Positions 17,168 through 25,026 of a stretch of DNA of 64,000 nucleotides are shown piece by piece (the stretch's first letter is position 1; every line of letters starts with the position of its first letter). The stretch lies in assembly GCF_963973895.1 (NCBI RefSeq), contig NZ_CAXBBF010000004.1. The stretch is one strand, 5' to 3'. The DNA is from Porticoccus sp950063125 (GTDB taxonomy: Bacteria > Pseudomonadota > Gammaproteobacteria > Pseudomonadales > Porticoccaceae). Position numbers and translations under genes: made by a program. The notes under the pieces are model-generated. The model ran no database searches. It had not been told where the DNA came from and worked only from the letters and a program-made list of their open reading frames with translations.

Positions 17168-18055
17168 ATGAGTCGGCATTTTGTCAGTATCGAAGGGCTT
17201 TCCAAAGTCTATCCTTCAAAAGAGCAGGACCTGGTGGTGTTTGAAGGTGCCAATATCGGCATCGACAAAGGGGAATTTGTTTGCATTATCGGTCACTCAG
17301 GCTGTGGAAAGTCCACCATTTTAAATGTGATGGCGGGATTGGAGACCCCCACCACCGGCACCATGATCATGGACAACAAGGAAGCTTCCGGGCCGAGCCT
17401 TGATCGCGGGGTGGTCTTTCAGAATTACAGCTTGCTGCCCTGGTTAACGGCTCTCCAGAATGTCAGCTTTGGGGTGAAGGCACGCTGGCCGACGTGGAAT
17501 AAAGCCAAAGTGGAGGCCCACAGCAGTCATTTTCTGGAAATGGTCGGCTTGTCCGGAGCGCTTCACCGCAAACCATCCGAATTGTCCGGTGGTATGTGTC
17601 AGCGTGTCAGTATTGCCCGCGCCTTTGCCACCAGTCCCAAGCTGTTACTGCTCGATGAGCCGTTTGGTGCCCTCGATGCACTGACCCGGGGGGTTATTCA
17701 GGATGAACTGCTGAAAATATGGAGTGAAACCCAGCAGACTGTGTTCATGATTACCCACGACGTCGACGAGGCCATACTCCTGGCAGACAGGGTGCTGCTG
17801 ATGACCAATGGTCCCCATGCCAGGGTGGCGGAATCCGTCAAGATCAATATCGCCCGTCCGCGCAACCGCGCCAATATTATTGAAGATCCTGCCTACTACA
17901 AGATTCGCAATTATCTGGTGAATTTTCTGGTAAAGCGTTCCGGGCAATTGTCGGGCTCTGCGGGGCAGGTTGGCGGGGCCACACAGGAGGTAGACCCCTC
18001 TGTTGAAATCAATCCAAAAAGTGAACAGTCGGCAGCCCTGAAGGCTGCTATCTAA
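17168..18055 (+). CDS. cynD: Cyanate ABC transporter ATP-binding protein
   Basis: This ATPase of the NrtD/SsuB class powers cyanate import. Walker A is GHSGCGKST (about residues 42-50), the Q loop lies in FQNYSLLPWLT, the signature is LSGGMCQRVSIARAF, Walker B is LLLLDEPFGALD and the H loop is MITHDVDEA. The signature Gln is Met, as is usual in this subfamily. The C-terminal 45 residues are a low-complexity Ser/Gly/Gln tail not needed for the fold. It is 295 aa, starts 3 bp after cynB, and its stop overlaps a possible upstream cynS start. Confidence 0.92.
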   Translation: MSRHFVSIEGLSKVYPSKEQDLVVFEGANIGIDKGEFVCIIGHSGCGKSTILNVMAGLETPTTGTMIMDNKEASGPSLDRGVVFQNYSLLPWLTALQNVSFGVKARWPTWNKAKVEAHSSHFLEMVGLSGALHRKPSELSGGMCQRVSIARAFATSPKLLLLDEPFGALDALTRGVIQDELLKIWSETQQTVFMITHDVDEAILLADRVLLMTNGPHARVAESVKINIARPRNRANIIEDPAYYKIRNYLVNFLVKRSGQLSGSAGQVGGATQEVDPSVEINPKSEQSAALKAAI

Positions 18056-18075
18056 TGAAAAGTGAAGGAGTGTCC

Positions 18076-18516
18076 ATGAACAAGATCTCGATGACTGAAA
18101 CCATTATCAGTATCAAGCTGGCCAAGGGGTTGAGCTGGGAAGCCATGGCCAGCGACCTGGGTATGTCGACGGTATGGCTGACTTCCGCCTGTCTCGGTAT
18201 GAACAGTGCTCCACCGGAAAAGGCGAAAGCGATTGCCGACTACCTGGGTTTGGGGCCGGAAGTTGCCAGTGCGCTGGCTAGCTATCCAACAAAGAGCTGG
18301 GACAAGGCGGTGCCGACAGACCCGTTGATCTACCGGCTTTACGAGGTGGTTGGGGTCTACGGGGATACTCTGAAAGAGGTTATTCAGGAAAAATTTGGTG
18401 ACGGGATCATGAGCGCCATCGATTTTTCCATGGAAGTGGACAAGATTGAGGACCCCAAAGGCGACCGGGTATTGCTGACCCTGAACGGCAAGTTTCTACC
18501 CTACAAGAGCTGGTGA
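18076..18516 (+). CDS. cynS: Cyanate hydratase (cyanase)
   Basis: Cyanase converts cyanate and bicarbonate to ammonia and two CO2, giving a nitrogen source and detoxification. The C-terminal catalytic domain is well kept: PTDPLIYRLYEVVGVYG and EKFGDGIMSAIDF. The active-site Arg, Glu and Ser fall at residues 87, 90 and 113. The N-terminal helix-turn-helix-like domain is also present. A start at 18055 overlapping the cynD stop is possible. The ATG at 18076 is preferred because AAGGAG lies five bases upstream and the protein (146 aa) then aligns well with known cyanases. It is the last core gene of the cyn operon. Confidence 0.96.
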   Translation: MNKISMTETIISIKLAKGLSWEAMASDLGMSTVWLTSACLGMNSAPPEKAKAIADYLGLGPEVASALASYPTKSWDKAVPTDPLIYRLYEVVGVYGDTLKEVIQEKFGDGIMSAIDFSMEVDKIEDPKGDRVLLTLNGKFLPYKSW

Positions 18517-18573
18517 TGTCTTGCCGGATTGTGCGGGAGCTGATGCCACTTCGGTTGCTGCGAGGAGAAGACC

Positions 18574-19047
18574 ATGGATGAACCATTGAGGCCACCGTTG
18601 CCCCCATTTACATTTGAGGACGCCGTGCTCAAGGTGCGCAGGGCCGAGGATGCGTGGAATACCAAAGACCCGGCATTGGTGTCGCTGGCTTATACGGAGG
18701 ATTCCCGCTGGCGCAACCGGTCAGTGTTTCTCTGTGGTCGCGGTGAGATTGTTACATTTCTGGAAAACAAGTGGTTACGCGAGCTGGACTACCGGTTGAT
18801 CAAGGAAATATGGGCATTTAGTGATGACAGAATCGCGGTGCGATTTGCCTATGAATGGCGCGATAGGGAGGATAACTGGTTTCGCTCATACGGTAATGAA
18901 AACTGGCAGTTTGCCAAAAATGGCTTGATGAAAACCCGTTATGCCAGTATTAACGATATACCCATCACTGAAGCTGAAAGAAAATTCGACTGGTCGCCGG
19001 GAGTTCGGCCAATGGATTACCCCGGTCTCTCGGCTCTGGGACTCTGA
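18574..19047 (+). CDS. DUF1348 NTF2-like protein at the end of the cyn operon
   Basis: This 157-aa NTF2/SnoaL-like fold protein fits the DUF1348 family. Landmarks are AEDAWNTKDPALVSLAYTED, the WRNR strand, an aromatic-rich centre (AYEWRDREDNWFRSYGNENW) and the C-terminal DWSPGVRPMDYPGLSALGL. It starts 58 bp after cynS with a good RBS (GAGGAGAAG), in the same direction and with no visible terminator between. It may therefore be cotranscribed with cyanate genes. Family members are uncharacterised; the pocket could bind a small polar molecule, but that is speculation. Confidence 0.8.
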   Translation: MDEPLRPPLPPFTFEDAVLKVRRAEDAWNTKDPALVSLAYTEDSRWRNRSVFLCGRGEIVTFLENKWLRELDYRLIKEIWAFSDDRIAVRFAYEWRDREDNWFRSYGNENWQFAKNGLMKTRYASINDIPITEAERKFDWSPGVRPMDYPGLSALGL

Positions 19048-19077
19048 TTGAGGGTTCAGCCGGGAGTGTGGAGGTGG

Positions 19078-19731
19078 TCATTGCCGGTAATATTGAAGCA
19101 CCTGGCAGGAGAAGGTCTCTGGCAAGTAGTCGGTGTTGGCTATTTTCTGCTGGCTGGAAGTGTAGCCAAGCTGAATCATTTTTTTACTGAATGGCGCGTG
19201 GTGGCCTCTGCCCGGATCTACGATGATGACTTCGCAGGTGTCCTGCGCGTGTTTATTGATGAAGGTTGCCAGCAGATCAACGTGTTCGCGTTCGTACAGC
19301 ACATCACTGCCGACAATCATATCGAATTTACCCAGCAGTTGATCCTCATCGGCCCAGCCGGTTCGGACAAAGGGAATGGGTTGCCCCTGATTGAGCTGCA
19401 CATTGATATCGAGGAATTCTCCTGCCCGGGGATGATAGTCTGTGGCGGTGATGTCTGCACCACCATGATTGAGTACCAGGCTTGCCAGGCCAATACCGCA
19501 GCCCACCTCAAGGATGCGTTTTCCACTGGTATCCTGACTGAGCATGTGGTGAGCCAAGGCTTTTGCCGAATCCCAGACAACACCGAACAGAGGCCAACTG
19601 GCAGAGGAGATGCCCAGCGCCTCTGCGTCTCCATCCGGATCGCTGTATTCCAGATTGCTGCGCAGGGTGCGGATGTGAATATCCAGTTCACCAAACTCTA
19701 TGGTCTGGTAGCGGAGGCGCAGCAGTGACAT
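19078..19731 (-). CDS. SAM-dependent methyltransferase (METTL21/methyltransf_16-like)
   Basis: This 217-aa class I methyltransferase carries the SAM loop ILEVGCGIGLASLVL (near 73-87), acidic ATDYHP, and MIVGSDVLYERE in place of the usual motif IV. The GSDVLYE signature and the upstream WPLFGVVWDSAKAL resemble the METTL21/nicotinamide-like protein-lysine methyltransferases found in bacteria and eukaryotes. The substrate is unknown. The gene faces the DUF1348 gene convergently, 30 bp apart. It is followed upstream by a cupin gene on the same strand with a 117-bp gap. Confidence 0.8.
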   Translation of the reverse strand: MSLLRLRYQTIEFGELDIHIRTLRSNLEYSDPDGDAEALGISSASWPLFGVVWDSAKALAHHMLSQDTSGKRILEVGCGIGLASLVLNHGGADITATDYHPRAGEFLDINVQLNQGQPIPFVRTGWADEDQLLGKFDMIVGSDVLYEREHVDLLATFINKHAQDTCEVIIVDPGRGHHAPFSKKMIQLGYTSSQQKIANTDYLPETFSCQVLQYYRQ

Positions 19732-19848
19732 GGGAGCTCCAGTATGCGTTGGTTGGTAATGTCAGTTACATTGCAGCCTGCTCATCGGCAAAGTAGGGCG
19801 CAGTGATGAGGGGTGAACTTGACTGCCAGAAACCTGATGATGTCGATG

Positions 19849-20181
19849 TCAGCCTTCAGGGTAGATCACCAACAGCGTGCAGCCGGTTTCCGATTGTGGA
19901 ATGTGAGAGGAGTTCTTGGGCTGATGAACAAAGTCACCTTCTCGATAGTCTTCTTTTCCGCCACCAAATACACCCGAGATAACATAGATTTGCTCAGGCC
20001 CTTTCTCATGTTTGTCGATGTCGGGAAATTTGGCACCTGGCTTAAATTCATAGATTGCTGCCCAGCTACCGTTTTCCCCGGCCCAGAGCTTTGTTTCAAA
20101 AATGCCCGGGCAGACCTCGACAGCCTCAACATCTTTACGGTTAGTGCGGGTTACGCCCTCAAAATTCAGTTTGGTTGTCAT
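19849..20181 (-). CDS. Cupin-domain protein
   Basis: This is a single-domain cupin of 110 aa. The two cupin motifs are loosely visible as FPDIDKHEKGPEQIYVISGVF and YREGDFVHQPKNSSHIPQS, with His and Glu residues that could ligate a metal. The size and sequence resemble ChrR-like anti-sigma cupins and other small conserved cupins. No sigma factor is nearby, so a regulatory role is not supported. The start is preceded by AAGGAG. A bidirectional terminator separates it from the cold-shock gene. The ligand is unknown. Confidence 0.78.
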   Translation of the reverse strand: MTTKLNFEGVTRTNRKDVEAVEVCPGIFETKLWAGENGSWAAIYEFKPGAKFPDIDKHEKGPEQIYVISGVFGGGKEDYREGDFVHQPKNSSHIPQSETGCTLLVIYPEG

Positions 20182-20237
20182 TTTTTATCTCCTTGTCGTA
20201 GCTTTACTCTCGCAATATTCAGGATAAAGCGTTAATA

Positions 20238-20269
20238 AAAAAGGGCAAGGTGTAAACCTTGCCCTTTTT
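20238..20269. terminator. Bidirectional terminator downstream of the cold-shock gene
   Basis: AAAAAGGGCAAGG and CCTTGCCCTTTTT form a perfect 13-bp stem with a 6-nt loop and T runs on both strands. A second GC-rich inverted repeat (CCGCTTCTTC / GAAGAAGCGG) lies at 20274-20295. Together they end the cold-shock transcript. Confidence 0.9.
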
Positions 20270-20340
20270 CTGTCCGCTTCTTCAGGAAGAAGCGGGCTGA
20301 CAACTATCAGTTGTCAGCAGGTAGTCTCTGAGTCTCTGTA

Positions 20341-20550
20341 TTAAGAGACGACTACGATGTTTTCAGCCTGGGGACCTTTCTGTCCCTGGGTGACAGTAAA
20401 CTCCACTTTCTGGCCTTCGATCAGGGTTTTGAAGCCTGAACTTGAAATGGCGCTGAAATGAGCAAAAACATCGGGGCCGGATTCACGTTCGATAAATCCA
20501 AAACCTTTTGATTCGTTAAACCATTTTACTGTGCCGGTAACTGTAGACAT
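20341..20550 (-). CDS. CspA-family cold-shock protein
   Basis: This 69-aa single-stranded nucleic-acid-binding protein has the OB fold of the CspA family. RNP1 is KGFGFIE and RNP2 is DVFAHFSAI, with conserved VKWFNESKGFGFI at the N-terminus. Such proteins melt mRNA structure at low temperature or in stationary phase. The likely minus-strand -10 lies about 170 bp upstream, so the transcript may have a long leader as in E. coli cspA. The gene is monocistronic with strong terminator structures after it. Confidence 0.95.
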   Translation of the reverse strand: MSTVTGTVKWFNESKGFGFIERESGPDVFAHFSAISSSGFKTLIEGQKVEFTVTQGQKGPQAENIVVVS

Positions 20551-20718
20551 ATTCGTTTCCTATCTATTCATTGGTAATAAAGTATTAATTGTTGCCTTTT
20601 TGAGGAGGCGGTATTTGCTGGAAGTATTGCTAGTAATTATGAATAACAGGCCGAAGTTCTAAAGATGAGACATCGAAATGGTGCACATAAATATAGGACG
20701 TACTTTCAAGCTTTACGC

Positions 20719-20724
20719 ACTATA
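20719..20724 (-). promoter_or_regulatory. Possible -10 box of the cold-shock gene
   Basis: The minus strand reads TATAGT here, giving a start near 20712 and a leader of about 160 nt, close to that of E. coli cspA. No clear -35 hexamer was found, so this is tentative. Confidence 0.3.
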
Positions 20725-20799
20725 TAGGGTTTTTTTCAGGAATGGTAGATTTATTTGATTGCCACTAGGTTTTGGGACTCAGGGCCGCTTCCCGCGGGT

Positions 20800-22485
20800 T
20801 TATGGTTCATCGAGCTTGGTGCGCTTAATCCGACTCTGGTACCTCTGGCGAAACCTATCGATCGTATCCAGCAGTATGGCATCTGATACGCCCATATCTG
20901 CCAATGCCATTCTGGCCAGTTCGAGACTGGCTTCAAGGTTTTCCGAAACCACCCCGTTGGCACCCAGGTCATTCAGGGACTGGCACTGGGGCAGGCCGAG
21001 ACCACGGGCATAGATATGTTTCTTGGGATAGGTGCGTCGCAGAGAAGCGACAATCGCTTCTGTGGCTTTCGAGTCATTGATAGTGACGATGATGACTTGG
21101 GCATTGGTCGCGCCTGCGGATATAAGAACTTCGGGTTTTCGAACGTCGCCAAAATAGACGGGGTGGCCGTTGGCTCGCTCCCGCTTAACGACTTCCGGAT
21201 CTGCATCCAACGCGACAAACGATTTGCCAGATCGGGTGAGAATTTCACCGACATTGCAGCCAACCCGGCCAAAGCCGGCCAGAACTATAGGTGCTTCAGC
21301 GATGGTTTCTGGCTCTTGTCGTTCGCCGTGTTGAGATTTCGCCAGTTTTTCCGCTTTCCTTGCCAGTAACGGGGTCGCAAGCATGCTCAGCAAGACCACC
21401 AGTAAAAGTTGCTGAAACAATGCTGTGCCGAGTAGGCCGGATTTATTTGCCAGAGAAAAAAGCACCAGAGAAAATTCGCCACTTTGGGCAAGTATCAGTG
21501 CGACGGCCAGGCTGACCCGGGTTTTTAGCCCTAACAGGAGACAGATCGGTAACAGCACTAGCATTTTTACCAGCAACAGTAGACCGAGCAGGCCAAGGGA
21601 GAGAAACGGTTTGTCCAGCAGTAGACCTATATTCAGCGACATCCCCATGGACATGAAAAACATACCCAGCAACAGGCCGCGAAAGGGCTCAATTTCGGCA
21701 ATTACCTGATGGCGGTAAAATGAGTCGGAGATCAGCATACCCGCCAGAAAGGCACCCATCGCCATGGACAGGCCGGCATGTTCAGTGGCCAGCGCGGTGC
21801 CCATCACAATCAGTACGGCCGAAGCCGTGAATACTTCTCGGCTACCGGACATGGCCACCCGGTGTAAGAGTGGGTGCAGTAAATAGCGTCCCACAAAGAC
21901 TACCAGTGCGACAATCGAAACGGATTTGATCAGCGTCAGCCAGATATCGTCATCCATTTTGATCTCTGGCCCGGAGAGCAGGGGAACCAGCGCCAGTAAA
22001 GGGACTACGGCGAGATCCTGCATCAGCAGCACGGCGATAGAGGAGCGACCATAGCTTGAATTTATCAGCTTTTGGTCGGCGATTAGCTGGATGACAAAAG
22101 CCGTGGAAGACAGGGCCAGCGCCGGGCCAATCAAAATGGCCGCATGGGAGGGAATATCGAATAGAAAATAGGCAATACTGCTGATCAGAACCGCAGTCAA
22201 CAATACCTGCATGGAACCCAGGCCAAATACCAGGCGACGCATCTGCCAGAGCAGGGAAGGTTTCAGTTCAATTCCAATCACAAACAGTAGAAAGACCACA
22301 CCGATTTCAGCGAGGTGACTGATGTCGCTGACATTGCTGATCAGACCAAATCCGTAGGGTCCCACTGCCAGCCCGGCGATCAGAAAACCCGGGACAGCAC
22401 CGAGTCGCAGTGTCTGAGCCAGCGGTACAGCGATGACAGCCGCCACCAGTAGGATGATGATGTCAGCGAGATAGGATGGCGTCAT
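20800..22485 (-). CDS. CPA2-family cation:proton antiporter with TrkA-N domain
   Basis: This 561-aa inner-membrane antiporter is of the KefB/KefC/YbaL type. The first roughly 380 residues form about 12 membrane segments with the CPA2 features LRLGAVPGFLIAGLAVGPYGFGL, GIELKP and a LADQK-like loop. From about 410 a TrkA-N nucleotide-binding domain begins IVLAGFGRVGCNVGEILTRSG. Such proteins exchange K+ or Na+ for protons, some under glutathione-adduct control. The Kef ancillary flavoprotein is not adjacent. The gene is followed downstream by a gene-poor leader of the cold-shock gene. A second CPA2 antiporter lies at 31.6 kb. Confidence 0.88.
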   Translation of the reverse strand: MTPSYLADIIILLVAAVIAVPLAQTLRLGAVPGFLIAGLAVGPYGFGLISNVSDISHLAEIGVVFLLFVIGIELKPSLLWQMRRLVFGLGSMQVLLTAVLISSIAYFLFDIPSHAAILIGPALALSSTAFVIQLIADQKLINSSYGRSSIAVLLMQDLAVVPLLALVPLLSGPEIKMDDDIWLTLIKSVSIVALVVFVGRYLLHPLLHRVAMSGSREVFTASAVLIVMGTALATEHAGLSMAMGAFLAGMLISDSFYRHQVIAEIEPFRGLLLGMFFMSMGMSLNIGLLLDKPFLSLGLLGLLLLVKMLVLLPICLLLGLKTRVSLAVALILAQSGEFSLVLFSLANKSGLLGTALFQQLLLVVLLSMLATPLLARKAEKLAKSQHGERQEPETIAEAPIVLAGFGRVGCNVGEILTRSGKSFVALDADPEVVKRERANGHPVYFGDVRKPEVLISAGATNAQVIIVTINDSKATEAIVASLRRTYPKKHIYARGLGLPQCQSLNDLGANGVVSENLEASLELARMALADMGVSDAILLDTIDRFRQRYQSRIKRTKLDEP

Positions 22486-22573
22486 GGTCAGACATGATTT
22501 TCAATGGATTGCCGTCGTTTGTGATGGCAGGTGCCCTCGGTTGAGGGGCTGTCATCCTGTGTTTTGCCATCGG

Positions 22574-23596
22574 TTAATTTCTGTCAGGTGCAATACGGAT
22601 CAAGCGTTTGCCCAGATTGTCGCCCCGGTAAAGGCTGGCGATGGAATCCGGTGCCTGCTCAATGCCTTCGAGAATGGCTTCCCGATATCGAAGCTCACCA
22701 TTGCGAACCAGGGGGGTCAGTTTTTCAAGCGCTTCAGCATAGCGATCCGCATAATCGAATACCAGAAAGCCCTGCATCCTTGCCCGGTTGACCAGCAGCT
22801 GCCGGTGTACCCTTGGGCCCTGCGGGATGGGATCCCAGCGAGTGATTGAGGCGGTGCCGCAAAGGGTGATACGTGCGCCGACATTGATGTGTCGCATCAC
22901 TGCATCGCTGATCGGACCGCTGGTGTTATCGAAATAGATATCCACGCCATCCGGACAGGCCAGGGCGAGTGCCGCTTCGAAATGATCAGTTTGGTAATCA
23001 ATCGCTTCGTCGTACTGAAAAACCTCTCGGCAAAGGCCCACTTTTTCGGGGCCACCGGTAATACCAATGGTACGGCAACCATGCAGTTTGGCCAGTTGGC
23101 CCACACAGGAGCCCACTGCACCAGCGGCAGTAGATACAACTACGGTGTCGCCCGGGCCCGGCTGGCTCAGGTCGAAAAGTCCAAAATAAGCGGTTAATCC
23201 ATTGATTCCCAAAACGCCGAGCGCTGTGGAGATCGGCAGTCCGTTATCGGGCACCTTGCGTTGAATGGCGGCTGCCTCGACGGCCGCATAGTCCTGCCAA
23301 CCAAACATACCCGTTACGACCTCGCCAATCTGGAAGTCAGGATGGCGCGACTCCACCACATGTCCCACAGTGAGACTGCGCATTACGCCATCTATCGCGA
23401 CCGGTTCGGAATAATTGGCGACCGCGCTGACCCAGCCGCGCATGGCAGGCTCCACCGATAGGTATACGTTGCGAATCAGTACCTGTCCGTCGTCCAGGGT
23501 GGGTATCGTTGATTCGATAACAGCAAAGTTTTCCGCCTGTGGAACATCGGAAGGCCTTGATTTGAGGATTACCTGACGATTGACCGGTTGCTGCAT
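22574..23596 (-). CDS. NADP-dependent MDR-family oxidoreductase (CurA-like)
   Basis: This 340-aa medium-chain dehydrogenase/reductase without catalytic zinc belongs to the curcumin/leukotriene-B4-reductase group. It has YLSVEPAMRGWV, GHVVES, the nucleotide loop VSTAAGAVGSCVGQLAKLHGC and FDNTSGPISDAVM. It is expected to reduce activated C=C bonds with NADPH. The divergent neighbour is an Old Yellow Enzyme that also reduces such bonds, suggesting shared roles in electrophile detoxification. The 290-bp shared region holds an inverted repeat. Confidence 0.88.
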   Translation of the reverse strand: MQQPVNRQVILKSRPSDVPQAENFAVIESTIPTLDDGQVLIRNVYLSVEPAMRGWVSAVANYSEPVAIDGVMRSLTVGHVVESRHPDFQIGEVVTGMFGWQDYAAVEAAAIQRKVPDNGLPISTALGVLGINGLTAYFGLFDLSQPGPGDTVVVSTAAGAVGSCVGQLAKLHGCRTIGITGGPEKVGLCREVFQYDEAIDYQTDHFEAALALACPDGVDIYFDNTSGPISDAVMRHINVGARITLCGTASITRWDPIPQGPRVHRQLLVNRARMQGFLVFDYADRYAEALEKLTPLVRNGELRYREAILEGIEQAPDSIASLYRGDNLGKRLIRIAPDRN

Positions 23597-23772
23597 TGTT
23601 TACTCCCGCAAAGATCGGTTTGGTTATTTGTCGTGCTGCGATCCGACAAAGCTGTAACATGGTTATATGATACTGATTATGGGCCACAGCAGGTGGATTT
23701 GTCGGCATATGGTCAGATATTGTCGGGGAATTTTTTACCAGGAAAACATATCGTTCCATTACCCGTCACGGG

Positions 23773-23795
23773 TCGGCGGATAGTCAATCCGCCGA
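23773..23795. repeat. Perfect 9-bp inverted repeat in a divergent promoter region
   Basis: TCGGCGGAT, then AGTCA, then ATCCGCCGA. It lies about 90 bp before the OYE gene and 175 bp from the divergent CurA-like gene. It could be an operator or a small hairpin; no regulator gene is adjacent. It lacks a T run, so a terminator role is unlikely. Confidence 0.6.
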
Positions 23796-23886
23796 ATGTG
23801 TGCTGATGTCGTGATGTACACGTACAGAAAATCTGGACGTGTAAGGGGGCTGGACAGATTATTGCAACAGGAACCAGGAGAGGAAG

Positions 23887-24999
23887 ATGAGCAAGCAGAC
23901 TGACATACTTTTTGAACCCTACAAGCTCGGCAACCTGCTATTGCCGAACCGTATTATCATGTCGCCGCTGACCCGCTCCAGATCTACTCAGCCAGGTGAT
24001 GCTCCCAATGCGATGAATGCTGAGTACTATCGGCAGCGGGCTGGCGCCGGACTGATTATCAGTGAGGCAACCCAAGTCTCCCGGCAGGGTAAAGGTTACG
24101 CTTTTACGCCCGGCATCTATACGGACGAACAAATCAATGGCTGGCGCAAGGTCACGGATGCTGTACATCAGGCGGGAGGCCGAATTCATCTGCAGCTCTG
24201 GCATGTGGGTCGGATTTCCCATCCCGCTCTACAGGCGGATGGCGCGCAGCCCGTGGCGCCTTCCGCAATCAAGCCCCGCGGGGCGCAGACTTTTATCAGC
24301 GCCGACTCGGGAATGGTGGATGTCCCCCAGCCCAGGGCGCTGGGCAAAGATGAGATTCCCGGCATCGTCAATCAATACCGGGCCGGCGCGGAGAATGCCC
24401 GGCGGGCCGGATTTGACGGTGTTCAGATCCACGCGGCAAATGGCTATCTGATCGACCAGTTTTTGCGCAGCGGCAGCAATCAGCGCGACGATGAATTTGG
24501 CGGTTCTCTAGAAAACCGGCTGCGTTTTCCGATGATGGTAGTGGATGCCGTTCTCTCTGTCTGGGGTGCCGATTGTTCCGGCATCCGGGTCAGCCCCACC
24601 GGCAGTTTCAATGATATGTATGACGATGACCCAGTGGCCACCTATGGGACCTTTGCCGAGCGGCTGAATCGGACCGGGATGTCCTACCTTGAGGTGGTGG
24701 AGGATTCCTTTCAGGGCAACCATGCCGACGGTCGGCCCGAGCAGGTAATCGATGCTATCCGGGCGGGGTACAAAGGTTGTTATATGGCCAATGGCGGATA
24801 CTCGGCCGATGAGGCACGCCGACGGATCAAGGCAGGCCGTTGTGACCTGGTCTCCTTTGGCCGTCCGTTTATTGCCAACCCCGACCTCCCCGAGCGTTTC
24901 CGTCGTCATGCCCAGCTGAATGAATGGGACTCCGCCAGCTTTTACGGCGGCGACGAGCGGGGGTACACCGATTACCCCCGTCTTGCTGACGCGAACTGA
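23887..24999 (+). CDS. nemA: Alkene reductase, Old Yellow Enzyme family
   Basis: This 370-aa FMN-dependent ene-reductase of the NemA/XenB type reduces activated alkenes, N-ethylmaleimide and nitro compounds with NAD(P)H. It begins LFEPYKLGNLLLPNRIIMSPLTRSR. The central HAANGYLIDQFLRSGSNQRDDEFGGS is the FMN/substrate signature with the His-Asn pair. GRPFIANPDLPERF at the C-terminus binds phosphate. A well-placed RBS (GAGAGGAAG) precedes the ATG. It is divergent from the CurA-like reductase. The gene symbol is by family resemblance. Confidence 0.9.
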   Translation: MSKQTDILFEPYKLGNLLLPNRIIMSPLTRSRSTQPGDAPNAMNAEYYRQRAGAGLIISEATQVSRQGKGYAFTPGIYTDEQINGWRKVTDAVHQAGGRIHLQLWHVGRISHPALQADGAQPVAPSAIKPRGAQTFISADSGMVDVPQPRALGKDEIPGIVNQYRAGAENARRAGFDGVQIHAANGYLIDQFLRSGSNQRDDEFGGSLENRLRFPMMVVDAVLSVWGADCSGIRVSPTGSFNDMYDDDPVATYGTFAERLNRTGMSYLEVVEDSFQGNHADGRPEQVIDAIRAGYKGCYMANGGYSADEARRRIKAGRCDLVSFGRPFIANPDLPERFRRHAQLNEWDSASFYGGDERGYTDYPRLADAN

Positions 25000-25026
25000 A
25001 ATACGGGGTTTGTGCCTGCTACAGGT

